Assembly: GCA_947494565.1 (NCBI GenBank)
Contig: CANLVG010000002.1
Span: forward strand, 1-64,000
Reading direction: 5' to 3'
DNA from: an uncultured Flavobacteriaceae bacterium
GTDB lineage: Bacteria > Bacteroidota > Bacteroidia > Flavobacteriales > Flavobacteriaceae
DNA: 64,000 bases
A program made the translations under genes and the position numbers. Shown here piece by piece: positions 24,764-33,503 of this stretch (its first letter is position 1; each line of letters opens with the position of its first letter). Below the pieces are notes generated by a model. It had not been told where the DNA came from. It made no database searches and saw nothing but the letters and a program-made list of their open reading frames with translations.

Positions 24764-25393
24764 ATGATGGAAAAGGCCATGTTTGAAAAAATAAAAGAAA
24801 CTATCGATTCGCTCCCTATCGATTCGATTTCCGAGGAGCGAAAGCAGGTTTTAGACCCCTTGGTCAGCTATATTCAACGTAAAATCAGCGACGGTCGGTC
24901 CATAGCCCTTAATTTCATTTGCACCCATAATTCAAGACGAAGCCACCTGTCACAAATTTGGGCGCAAACCTTGGCCCACTACGTTGGTTTGAAAAATGTC
25001 AGTTGCTATTCTGGTGGAACCGAAGCTACAGCCCTTTTTCCTATGGTTGCCAAGACGTTGAAGACAAATGGGTTTCAGGTTGCAATGCTATCCGATTCCG
25101 ACAACCCGGTGTATAGCATCAAGTATGCCCCCAACAACCATCCGATTATCGGTTTTTCCAAGACCTTCGACCATTCCTTTAACCCCAAGACAGATTTCGG
25201 TGCGATTATGACCTGTTCCTCAGCTGATAAGGGCTGCCCATTTGTGGGTGGTTCAGATGGTCGCTTTCCGATAACCTTTGAAGATCCGAAAGCCTTTGAT
25301 GCGACCCCTCAACAAGAAGAAAAATATATGGAGCGAAGTCTGCAAATTGCTACCGAGCTTCTCTACGTCATGCAGGGGGTTGTGATGGCCTGA
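24764..25393 (+). CDS. arsC: Arsenate reductase, LMW-phosphatase type
   Basis: A 209-residue protein of the low-molecular-weight tyrosine phosphatase-like arsenate reductases. The nucleophile loop is Cys53-THNSR-Arg59 (CX5R), and the Asp of FEDPKAFDATP is the expected general acid. Additional Cys residues in TCSSADKGCPF may take part in the thiol relay. It would reduce arsenate to arsenite, which must then be exported or sequestered; no arsenite pump follows. It is the last gene of the cluster and converges with olsF at a 10-bp gap. Confidence 0.88.
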   Translation: MMEKAMFEKIKETIDSLPIDSISEERKQVLDPLVSYIQRKISDGRSIALNFICTHNSRRSHLSQIWAQTLAHYVGLKNVSCYSGGTEATALFPMVAKTLKTNGFQVAMLSDSDNPVYSIKYAPNNHPIIGFSKTFDHSFNPKTDFGAIMTCSSADKGCPFVGGSDGRFPITFEDPKAFDATPQQEEKYMERSLQIATELLYVMQGVVMA

Positions 25394-25403
25394 AATGTTT
25401 TGT

Positions 25404-27221
25404 TCAGGCATGCCCATTTTGATGGGCCTCCATAAACTTACGTTCCAATTCAGCTTGAAACTCTTCCATCACAGGCTTTACGGTGCTTTCAGGGAGATCG
25501 GCGATTTTGATATACATCAAACCGTCTACCGAATTATTGAATAAGGGATCGACATTAAAGGCGATCACCTTGGCGTTCTGTTTGATGTATTTTTTAATCA
25601 GCACAGGTAGTCGCAAGCTGCCTGGTTCGACCTCATCGATCAGTTTATCGAATTTATTGAGATCCGCCTGGGTCTCATCGAAGATGAACTCTTTGTCCGC
25701 ATCCTTGAGTTTGACCTTAAATTCCTTTTTTGGGCGAATGTACTGCGCTACGTAGGGATCCCAATAATTACTCTTCATAAACTCGATCATCAGAGACTTC
25801 GAAAAGTTCGAAAACTGATTGCTAATGCTTACGCCACCAATTAAATATTTGTGCTCAGGATGTCGCAGCGTGGTATGTACGATACCCTTCCAAAGTAAAA
25901 ACAAAGGCATGGGCTTTTGCTGATATTCTTTGATAATATAGGCCCGGCCCATCTCAATGGATGTGCGCATCATATCAAAAAGTTCAGGTTCAAATCGAAA
26001 GAGGTCTTGCAGGTAAAATCCGTCGATTCCGTATTTGGCAAAAATCTCTGAACCGAGTCCCATGCGATAAGCCCCCGCGATAACCTTGGCTTCGCTATCC
26101 CATAAAAACATATGGTGATAATACTCATCAAAACGGTCGATATCGGTCGAGTTATTGGTGCCTTCACCAATAGCACGAAAGGTTACTTCACGCTGTCTGC
26201 CAATCTCCTTTAAGGTAAATGGCATTTCTTGCGCCGGGGCCAAAAAGACCTCGTAGTTCTTACTTTGTAGCAAACGTCTGTCTTTCTCAATCAATTTTTC
26301 GATTTCGCCCTCGATGACTTCCGTCCGCACCGCGGAAGCTATCTTTTTTGGCGATTTTGGCAGTTTTATCGAAGAAGGCAGTTGATCGATAAGCCGTTCT
26401 TTCTCGTAGGCATTGGCCAAAATATAGGTCTTCTTCCGCAGTAAGTCCGTATAATCTTCCAGTGTCTCCTGCTCCTGCTGCGCCTTGACCGTAATGGGTT
26501 GTCCTATCCTTATTTTAATGGGTCTATTGCGTTGGGTATAGACCTCGGAGGGGATTTTGGCCGTTCTAAAAATTCCACTGATTTTCGCCAGTCGATAGAA
26601 AAGCTTACTATTTCTTGCATGAAAATAAATGGGCACGACGGGCACCTCGGCTTTACGGATCAACTTGAGCGCCGCTTCCTCCCACGGTTTATCCACGATG
26701 AGCTTGCCGTCTTTATACGTAGACACCTCACCTGCCGGAAATATCCCTAAAGGGTGACCATCCCTGAGATGAGACAAAGCCATTTTAAATCCGCTGATAC
26801 TACTTTTAACACCTTTATGCCCTTCAAATGGGTTTACCGGAACAATATAGGGATCCATGGGTACCATTCGTTGTAAAAGAAAATTAGTCATGATTTTGTA
26901 ATCAGGACGTTTTTCTACCATTAATTTGAAAAGCAATATGCCGTCAATAGCACCAAGCGGGTGATTTGATATGGTAATATAAGGGCCTTGTTTCGGCAGC
27001 CTTTTGAAATCTTCCTCGGGAATCTCATAATCGATCTCATAATGCCGTAAAATGGCATCGGCATACGCCGCACCTTGCAGGTGCTTTATGGAATCGTAAA
27101 ATTTGTTGATACTTGAAATTCTAGTGATTTTCAGAAGAAACCAACCTATAAAAGTGCCTAAAAAACCGTATTTATCGATATTGATTGCTTTGGCTATCTC
27201 TTTAGCGGTCACTAGGCCCAT
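25404..27221 (-). CDS. olsF: Bifunctional O-/N-acyltransferase of amino-lipid synthesis (OlsF/GlsF type)
   Basis: A 605-residue fusion. The first 300 residues are a PlsC-like acyltransferase with NHPLGAIDG (His87 and Asp93, an HX5D spacing) and IFPAGEVS. The last 290 residues are a GNAT-like N-acyltransferase related to OlsB/GlsB (EVTFRAIGEGTNNSTDIDRFDEYYHHMFLWD). In Flavobacterium johnsoniae and Serratia, such fusions make ornithine or glycine lipids by acylating the amine and then the hydroxyl. The amino acid used cannot be read from the sequence. It is transcribed alone; ATG 27221. Confidence 0.85.
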   Translation of the reverse strand: MGLVTAKEIAKAINIDKYGFLGTFIGWFLLKITRISSINKFYDSIKHLQGAAYADAILRHYEIDYEIPEEDFKRLPKQGPYITISNHPLGAIDGILLFKLMVEKRPDYKIMTNFLLQRMVPMDPYIVPVNPFEGHKGVKSSISGFKMALSHLRDGHPLGIFPAGEVSTYKDGKLIVDKPWEEAALKLIRKAEVPVVPIYFHARNSKLFYRLAKISGIFRTAKIPSEVYTQRNRPIKIRIGQPITVKAQQEQETLEDYTDLLRKKTYILANAYEKERLIDQLPSSIKLPKSPKKIASAVRTEVIEGEIEKLIEKDRRLLQSKNYEVFLAPAQEMPFTLKEIGRQREVTFRAIGEGTNNSTDIDRFDEYYHHMFLWDSEAKVIAGAYRMGLGSEIFAKYGIDGFYLQDLFRFEPELFDMMRTSIEMGRAYIIKEYQQKPMPLFLLWKGIVHTTLRHPEHKYLIGGVSISNQFSNFSKSLMIEFMKSNYWDPYVAQYIRPKKEFKVKLKDADKEFIFDETQADLNKFDKLIDEVEPGSLRLPVLIKKYIKQNAKVIAFNVDPLFNNSVDGLMYIKIADLPESTVKPVMEEFQAELERKFMEAHQNGHA

Positions 27222-27326
27222 TCATTCGCATTTTTAGGTAATGGTAAATATAGGAAAATCCCAATTCGAGTATAACTAAAGACAACGAAAAATGCAGATT
27301 GTTGCACCTAACTAGAAAAGGCGGTT

Positions 27327-28577
27327 TTATTTCATGACCAGTTGAATGGTCTCCACGCCGCGTTGTTCCAACAGTACCTCATGCCCGTTCACCAAAGAAT
27401 CAATGGCCTTCGCATCAAAATGACGCACCGTGTAAAGGGATACCCCTTCATGATAGCTCACTTTAAATCTGCTTTTCAACAGGTTCAAGAGTTCATCAAG
27501 GCGACCGAACTTATTGTCGACACAGACCGAAAAACTAATAGCGGAATTCTGTATGAGATCGACTTTCATCTTGTATTCATGAAATAGTTTAAAAAGTTCA
27601 CTGATACTTTCCTCTACGATGAAAGAGAAGTCCAGAGAGGATAACTTCATGAGTACCTGATCTTTTTTTATGATGTAACAGGGCACTTCAGGCTCGATAC
27701 CGATACCCTTACCAACGGTGGTTCCCGCATTTTTTGGCTCAAGAAACGATTTTACATGCAACGGAATTTCTTTACCTTGAAGGGGCTGAAGTGTTTTCGG
27801 GTGAATGACCGAAGCCCCATAAAAGGCCAATTCAATGGCCTCGCGGTATGAGACTCTATTAAGTAATTGAGTTTCCTTAAAATGTCTTGGGTCAGCATTC
27901 AAAACCCCAGGAACATCTTTCCAGATCGTAACTGAACTTGCATTTAAACAATAGGCCAAGATGGCAGCCGTATAATCGGACCCTTCCCTACCCAAGGTGG
28001 TCGTAAAATTATTATCATCACTTCCCAGAAAACCTTGGGTGATATTCAATATTTTTTGATCGATCTTTTCCGTCACGTTCTTTTGGGTACGCTTCCAATT
28101 GACGACAGGGTCTCTATAGCTATTATCGGTTTTTATGAAATCACGTACATCAAGCCAGTTATTTTGAACACCGATTTCGTTCAAATAGCAACTGATAATC
28201 GTTGTAGAAGCCAGCTCACCATAACCGACTACCTGATCATAAACGAAGTTATAATTTGGTGATTTATTCCAAACCAAAAAACCACGTACCTCATCGAAAA
28301 GCACTTTTACCTTCTGAAAAACCGGATGTTGTCTATTTTTAAAGAGGGCGTTCAAAATACCGTTATGATAATCGATAACTTCTTGAATGGCCAACGGCAA
28401 GGTCTCTTTATCTTCAAAATAGGCGTTGACAATCGCCTCCATGGCATTTGTGGTCTTGCCCATGGCAGAGACCACCACCAAGGTATTCTCGTGACCGACC
28501 TCTTTCAGCACTTTGACCACATTTTCAACGCCCTCGGCATCCTTCACCGACGCCCCACCGAACTTAAATACACGCAT
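27327..28577 (-). CDS. lysC: Aspartate kinase
   Basis: A 416-residue monofunctional aspartokinase, first step to lysine, threonine and methionine. Motifs: KFGGASVKD at the N-terminus, GFLGSD ... TTLGREGSDYTAA (aspartate/ATP site), WKDVPGVLNADPR, and GASVIHPKTLQPL; the C-terminal 120 residues hold ACT regulatory domains (VDLIQNSAISFSVCVD). It is a stand-alone gene and lies 43 bp downstream of the acetyltransferase stop on the same strand. Confidence 0.94.
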   Translation of the reverse strand: MRVFKFGGASVKDAEGVENVVKVLKEVGHENTLVVVSAMGKTTNAMEAIVNAYFEDKETLPLAIQEVIDYHNGILNALFKNRQHPVFQKVKVLFDEVRGFLVWNKSPNYNFVYDQVVGYGELASTTIISCYLNEIGVQNNWLDVRDFIKTDNSYRDPVVNWKRTQKNVTEKIDQKILNITQGFLGSDDNNFTTTLGREGSDYTAAILAYCLNASSVTIWKDVPGVLNADPRHFKETQLLNRVSYREAIELAFYGASVIHPKTLQPLQGKEIPLHVKSFLEPKNAGTTVGKGIGIEPEVPCYIIKKDQVLMKLSSLDFSFIVEESISELFKLFHEYKMKVDLIQNSAISFSVCVDNKFGRLDELLNLLKSRFKVSYHEGVSLYTVRHFDAKAIDSLVNGHEVLLEQRGVETIQLVMK

Positions 28578-28620
28578 AAATCTCTTTATTTTCTAGTCTC
28601 CTCAAAGGACAGACTTTACT

Positions 28621-29100
28621 TTAGCAATTCGTTAAGTAGTTCGCTATCCCTTGTTCATCGAGTTGTACGACATCCCAATCACGCATCACCCTTGCTCCCT
28701 TACTTTCATAAAATTCAATAGCTGGTTCATTCCAATCAATGACCTCCCAGTTGATACGCTTGGCCCCTCTGGCATGTCCGTATTTCACTACTTCGTTGAG
28801 CAATGCCGTTCCGAGTCCGCTACCTCTCATTTTTTCGGTAACGATTAAATCCTCCAGGTGAATGATCGCCCCTTTCCAAGTAGAATATCGGGGATAGATT
28901 AGGGCCATGCCCACAATGGCATCCTCCGATTCAGCGACAAAGCAATGAAACAGCTTCGTGCTTCCAAATCCGTCTTCGACCAACTCCTGCACGGTAACTT
29001 CGACCGCATCTTCTTCTTTTTCAAAAGAAGCCAATTCCTGTATCAATTTCAGCACTTGTGGCATATCGTCCGCAGTGGCATCTCGAATGGTATAGTTCAT
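28621..29100 (-). CDS. SSAT-like (spermidine/thialysine) N-acetyltransferase
   Basis: A 159-residue GNAT enzyme. It closely resembles the SSAT/thialysine acetyltransferase group: IRDATADDMPQVLKLIQELASFEK, DGFG, FHCFVAE, YSTWKGAIIHLEDLIV, RGSGLGTALL (acetyl-CoA loop), and VIDWNEPAIEFYESKGA. The substrate is probably a diamine, polyamine or thialysine. ATG 29100 is chosen because a TAnnTTTG box on the minus strand at 29119-29126 would otherwise be inside the frame. Confidence 0.88.
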   Translation of the reverse strand: MNYTIRDATADDMPQVLKLIQELASFEKEEDAVEVTVQELVEDGFGSTKLFHCFVAESEDAIVGMALIYPRYSTWKGAIIHLEDLIVTEKMRGSGLGTALLNEVVKYGHARGAKRINWEVIDWNEPAIEFYESKGARVMRDWDVVQLDEQGIANYLTNC

Positions 29101-29118
29101 ATTGTTACAAATAAAACA

Positions 29119-29126
29119 CAAAGTTA
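29119..29126 (-). promoter_or_regulatory. -7 element for the SSAT-like gene
   Basis: TAACTTTG on the minus strand, a perfect TAnnTTTG, 18 bp before ATG 29100. No clear -33 TTG is visible. Confidence 0.5.
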
Positions 29127-29210
29127 AATATTTAAACAATGAATGAAAGGTTTAGACGTTGTAGTTTCACAAAATAGCTGATCTTTGCATCAAAACAAAC
29201 AAAGCCTCCA

Positions 29211-30221
29211 ATGCTCAACAAAAAGAACAAAACGTTAGGGGAATTTATCATTGAAAATCAATCTTCTTTTCAATATTCTTCAGGGGAACTTTCAAAATTG
29301 ATCAATGCCATTCGTCTTGCCGCCAAAGTAGTCAATCATGAGGTCAATAAGGCCGGATTGGTAGATGTATTAGGAGCTGCAGGCGATACGAACATACAAG
29401 GCGAGGACCAACAAAAATTGGATGTTCTGGCCAATGATAAGTTCATCCAGACCTTAAAGAACCGGGAAATCGTCTGTGGAATAGCATCCGAAGAGGAAGA
29501 TGATTTCATTAGTATCAACAGTAACGACGAACAGCATCGGAATAAATATGTGGTCTTGATCGACCCTTTGGATGGATCGTCCAATATTGATGTAAACGTA
29601 TCCGTAGGAACCATTTTTTCCATCTATCGAAGGATTACTCCGGTCGGAACACCCGTGACCTTAGAAGACTTTTTACAACCGGGCAAGAATCAAGTAGCAG
29701 CAGGTTATGTGGTATATGGTACCTCGACCATGCTTGTCTATACTACAGGTGATGGCGTAAACGGCTTCACCCTGAACCCGGCTATCGGTACGTTTTATTT
29801 ATCGCACCCGAACATGGAATTTCCCGAATCAGGGAAGATCTATTCGGTGAACGAGGGTAATTACGTCCACTTTCACCAAGGCGTAAAGGACTATATCAAA
29901 TACTGTCAGGAAGAGGAGGACGACCGACCTTATACATCGCGTTATATCGGTTCTTTGGTTTCCGATTTTCATCGCAATATGATAAAAGGGGGAATTTATA
30001 TGTACCCCAAGAGCAGTGTAACCGAAAGTGGGAAATTACGCCTCTTGTACGAATGTAATCCCATGGCGTTTATTGCCGAACAGGCCAATGGTATAGCAAT
30101 TGGCGGCAAGAACCGTATCATGGATATTGAACCGGAAGAATTGCATCAAAGAGTACCTTTTTTCTGCGGAAGCCGTAAAATGGTAGAAAAACTTCAGGAA
30201 TTTTTAAATAAATACCATTAA
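29211..30221 (+). CDS. fbp: Fructose-1,6-bisphosphatase, class 1
   Basis: A 336-residue gluconeogenic enzyme. The metal-binding and active-site motifs are intact: SEEEDDF (about 98-104), [15 protein letters not shown] (about 120-134), and the C-terminal [30 protein letters not shown] candidate promoter with TTG 29159-29161 and GATCTTTG 29180-29187 precedes it in the divergent gap. It is followed by a strong terminator. Confidence 0.97.
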   Translation: MLNKKNKTLGEFIIENQSSFQYSSGELSKLINAIRLAAKVVNHEVNKAGLVDVLGAAGDTNIQGEDQQKLDVLANDKFIQTLKNREIVCGIASEEEDDFISINSNDEQHRNKYVVLIDPLDGSSNIDVNVSVGTIFSIYRRITPVGTPVTLEDFLQPGKNQVAAGYVVYGTSTMLVYTTGDGVNGFTLNPAIGTFYLSHPNMEFPESGKIYSVNEGNYVHFHQGVKDYIKYCQEEEDDRPYTSRYIGSLVSDFHRNMIKGGIYMYPKSSVTESGKLRLLYECNPMAFIAEQANGIAIGGKNRIMDIEPEELHQRVPFFCGSRKMVEKLQEFLNKYH

Positions 30222-30246
30222 AAAAGAGAGGCGGCGCCTCTCTTTT
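30221..30246. terminator. Bidirectional terminator between fbp and the TerB gene
   Basis: GAGAGGC/GCCTCTC stem with a 3-nt loop, flanked by A and T runs; it serves both convergent genes. Confidence 0.85.
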
Positions 30247-30266
30247 GTTGAAAAATCGTTCGATTC

Positions 30267-30698
30267 TTATCGATTCATATTCTTGATCTCCTCGATGAAG
30301 TTTTCTTTATCCACTCCGGCATTGACTAGCTTTAAAGCCTTATCCACCACATAAGCTATATTTCCAGTCGAAAACCCTAGACCGACGCCTAGTCTTTCGA
30401 GCATCCCTTGCTGCTTTTCGCCCAAAACATGATCCGCATATACCATTCTGGCCAAATCGTATAATCGCTCAAGTCGCACATCATAACTTGTCGGGGGATT
30501 GATAGGATGGGTCTTGTAATCCTTCAAAATGGTTTTGTATTCCTCTTCGGTAATGTCGAGCCTAGCCGCCAGACGATGCAGAAAAGTTCGCTCATCATCG
30601 GTAATGATACCATCGCTCATCGCCACGCGAACTATAGCCGCAAAATGATCTTGGTTGCGCTTTTTAAAGCTGCTATCAAACATATCTAATATGGACAT
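30267..30698 (-). CDS. TerB-like protein
   Basis: A 143-residue all-helical protein of the TerB/DjlA N-terminal fold: HFAAIVRVAMSDGIITDDERTFLHRLAARLDI and YADHVLGEKQQGMLERLGVGLG, each with the acidic helix-turn pattern (DGIITDDE). TerB is named after tellurite resistance, but such solitary proteins are general and their role is unknown. A minus-strand TATATTTG at 30718-30725 precedes it. Confidence 0.85.
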   Translation of the reverse strand: MSILDMFDSSFKKRNQDHFAAIVRVAMSDGIITDDERTFLHRLAARLDITEEEYKTILKDYKTHPINPPTSYDVRLERLYDLARMVYADHVLGEKQQGMLERLGVGLGFSTGNIAYVVDKALKLVNAGVDKENFIEEIKNMNR

Positions 30699-30717
30699 AC
30701 GTATACTATTTAGGCGA

Positions 30718-30725
30718 CAAATATA
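30718..30725 (-). promoter_or_regulatory. -7 element for the TerB gene
   Basis: TATATTTG on the minus strand, a perfect TAnnTTTG, 19 bp before ATG 30698. Confidence 0.55.
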
Positions 30726-30797
30726 ATTTTTTTAGAGGTCATTATTTCGCTATACCCTAAATTATTTTCTGACCGATATTCGTACCTTCACAATGCT

Positions 30798-31823
30798 ATG
30801 GGGAAACCGCTTTTAGAGTTTACGGACAAAGGTATCTACTGTCATGAAGCAAAGGTGTATATCGACCCTTGGAAACCGGTAGACAAGGCCATTATTACCC
30901 ATGGGCACGCCGATCATAGTCGCTGGGGACATCAACAGTATATCACCCATCATAGAAATATTCCGATTATCTCACATCGTCTGGGAAAGATCAATGTTAC
31001 CGGAAAGGAATGGGGTGAGGTTTTTACCATCAACAACGTTCAATTTAGCTTACACCCTGCCGGACATATCATCGGCTCATCTCAAGTCAGGGTAACGCAT
31101 AAAGGCGAAATTTGGGTTTTTACCGGAGATTATAAGGACGAAGATGATGGGGTTTCCACACCTTTTGAACCCATCAAATGTCATACGTTTATCACGGAAT
31201 GCACCTTTGGACTACCTGCCTTTAAATGGACTCCCCAAAAACAAGTCTTCGCGGACATCAACCAATGGTGGACCCAAAATAAAGCAGAAGGAAAGACTTC
31301 AGTGCTGTTTGGCTATTCCCTTGGAAAAGCGCAGCGCTTGCTAAAATATCTCGATACCGATATCGGAAACATATTTACGCACGGGGCCATTGAAAATATG
31401 ACCGAAGTCTTGCGCCCAATGATGGACTTTCCAGAAACCAAATTGATCACCAAAGAGACGAAGAAGAATGAATTATTGGGCCATATCGTACTGGCCCCAC
31501 CAAGTGCCCATGGCAGTACTTGGATCCGAAAGATGGTTCCGTATGTTACCGCTTCCGCAAGTGGATGGATGACCTTTCGCGGAGCAAGACGGAGACGCGC
31601 CATAGACAAGGGCTTCGTACTTAGTGATCACTGCGATTGGCAAGGGCTATTGAACAGTATTAAGGCAACGGGTGCCGAAAAAATCATCTGTACCCATGGA
31701 TATACCGAAATATTTTCGCGATACCTTAGGGAGTTGGGCTACGACGCACGCACCGAAGAGACCCAGTATGAGGGTGAATTGGGCGAGCTGAATCCCACCT
31801 CAAAAGAAGAAGTTATACCATGA
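30798..31823 (+). CDS. Ligase-associated DNA exonuclease (metallo-beta-lactamase fold)
   Basis: A 341-residue MBL/beta-CASP nuclease. The zinc motif is THGHADHS (about 34-41), followed by HPAGHIIGS and FTGDYKDEDDG; the beta-CASP part includes FGYSLGKAQRL and LSDHCDW. This is the exonuclease that accompanies LigB-type ATP-dependent DNA ligases in a bacterial damage-response operon. Its stop overlaps the ligase start as ATGA, so the two are translationally coupled. Confidence 0.92.
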   Translation: MGKPLLEFTDKGIYCHEAKVYIDPWKPVDKAIITHGHADHSRWGHQQYITHHRNIPIISHRLGKINVTGKEWGEVFTINNVQFSLHPAGHIIGSSQVRVTHKGEIWVFTGDYKDEDDGVSTPFEPIKCHTFITECTFGLPAFKWTPQKQVFADINQWWTQNKAEGKTSVLFGYSLGKAQRLLKYLDTDIGNIFTHGAIENMTEVLRPMMDFPETKLITKETKKNELLGHIVLAPPSAHGSTWIRKMVPYVTASASGWMTFRGARRRRAIDKGFVLSDHCDWQGLLNSIKATGAEKIICTHGYTEIFSRYLRELGYDARTEETQYEGELGELNPTSKEEVIP

Positions 31824-33457
31824 AAAATTTCGCTTCACTCATAAAAACCTTGGACAGTACCAACAAGACCACTATCAAAGTACAGGCCTTGACCGATTAC
31901 TTTTTGGTGGCCAATGACACCGACCGGGTTTGGACTATAGCGATTCTTTCCCATAGGCGTCCACCCCGCCCCGTCAACACGACCCTATTGCGTCAATGGG
32001 CTTCTGAATTGGCGAAGATTCCCTTATGGCTCTTTGAGGAAAGTTATCATATCGTCGGCGATTTGGCCGAAACTATTGCCTTGGTAATTCCGTCATCAAA
32101 ATCATCGACCGACAAGACACTTACGCAATTCCTAGATGAAATGATCGCCCTTAAAAAGAGGACGGAGGATGAAAAAAGAAACTACCTTTTTGAAAATTGG
32201 ACGGTATTGGATTACTATGAGCGTTTCGTCTTCACTAAACTGATTACGGGCGGATTCAGAATCGGGGTCAGCCAAAAACTCATGACCCGAGCCCTAGCTA
32301 AGGCCACAGCAATCGACGAAGATATTCTAGCGTATAAGTTAATGGGGAATTGGAACCCCAGTGTAATCACTTTTCAAGAACTGATACTAGAGGAAAATGA
32401 AAGTGACTACCTCTCTAAACCCTATCCATTTTATCTTGCCTATGCCATAGAGGACGAGGTAGCAGATTTGGGCAATGTTACAGAATGGTCGGCAGAACAC
32501 AAATGGGACGGAATTCGCTCGCAAACCATTATCAGGAACGATGAGTTATTTGTTTGGAGTCGGGGCGAAGAATTGGTCACCGACAAATATCCCGAGTTTC
32601 AAGACTTTATCGGAACCATTCCGAACGGAACGGTCATCGACGGAGAAATCTTGCCATTTCCGAATGGCCAGATAGGAAGTTTTAACGATTTGCAGACCCG
32701 AATCGGCCGAAAGACCGTTTCAAAATCATTACTATCGAAAGTCCCTGTTATTTTAAAGGCCTATGATTTATTGGAATGGAGAGGCGAAGACATTCGAACC
32801 AAACCCTTCATCCAGAGAAGAAAATTGCTAGAGCACTTGATTCAGGAGGTAGATCATAAGCGCAAAGAACAAACAGAAAAGATAGCGAAAGCTGCAATGC
32901 CCCTCTATCTTTCCGAAACCATGCACTTCAACTCTTGGAAAGCCGTTGCCGACGAACGGGAACGGTCTCGAGAAGTCCGTAGCGAAGGACTGATGTTGAA
33001 GCGCAAAGATTCTCCCTATTTGGTCGGACGAAAAAAAGGGGATTGGTGGAAATGGAAAGTAGATCCTTTGACCATCGATGCGGTCTTGACCTATGCCATG
33101 CGCGGTCATGGCAGGCGAAGTAACTTGTTTACCGATTATACCTTTGCGTTATGGCAAGAAAACGAAGAAGGTGAAAGAGAATTGGTCACCTTTGCGAAGG
33201 CTTATTCAGGCCTGACCGATGCCGAGTTTCGACAGGTCGATGCATGGATCAAAAAAAATACCCTAGAACGATTTGGGCCTGTGCGCTCGGTGAAACCTCA
33301 TCATGTCTTTGAAATTGCTTTCGAAGGTATAGCCCTATCCAAGCGGCATAAAAGTGGGGTGGCTACGAGATTTCCAAGAATAGTACGATGGAGACAAGAT
33401 AAGACCATTCATGAAGCCAACCATCTTGAGGACCTGAAAGCATTAATTCCGAATTAA
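31820..33457 (+). CDS. ATP-dependent DNA ligase (damage-response type)
   Basis: A 545-residue ATP-dependent ligase. Residues 1-200 are an N-terminal DNA-binding domain. The nucleotidyltransferase motif I is EHKWDGIRSQ, with the adenylated Lys228; motif III is VIDGEILPF, later GLMLKRKDSPY and WWKWKVDP are motifs IV and V. The OB-fold C-terminus ends near residue 540. It is distinct from the essential NAD ligase and belongs to the type found next to MBL exonuclease and Lhr-like helicase. Confidence 0.93.
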   Translation: MKNFASLIKTLDSTNKTTIKVQALTDYFLVANDTDRVWTIAILSHRRPPRPVNTTLLRQWASELAKIPLWLFEESYHIVGDLAETIALVIPSSKSSTDKTLTQFLDEMIALKKRTEDEKRNYLFENWTVLDYYERFVFTKLITGGFRIGVSQKLMTRALAKATAIDEDILAYKLMGNWNPSVITFQELILEENESDYLSKPYPFYLAYAIEDEVADLGNVTEWSAEHKWDGIRSQTIIRNDELFVWSRGEELVTDKYPEFQDFIGTIPNGTVIDGEILPFPNGQIGSFNDLQTRIGRKTVSKSLLSKVPVILKAYDLLEWRGEDIRTKPFIQRRKLLEHLIQEVDHKRKEQTEKIAKAAMPLYLSETMHFNSWKAVADERERSREVRSEGLMLKRKDSPYLVGRKKGDWWKWKVDPLTIDAVLTYAMRGHGRRSNLFTDYTFALWQENEEGERELVTFAKAYSGLTDAEFRQVDAWIKKNTLERFGPVRSVKPHHVFEIAFEGIALSKRHKSGVATRFPRIVRWRQDKTIHEANHLEDLKALIPN

Positions 33458-33503
33458 TATCCATGCAGTAAAGGAATCCGTCGATGTAGAACAGATTGGA
33501 AAT

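Noticed and set aside
25412-25427. GCCCAT/ATGGGC hairpin as a terminator for arsC
   Set aside because: It lies in the olsF coding end and lacks a T run on either side.
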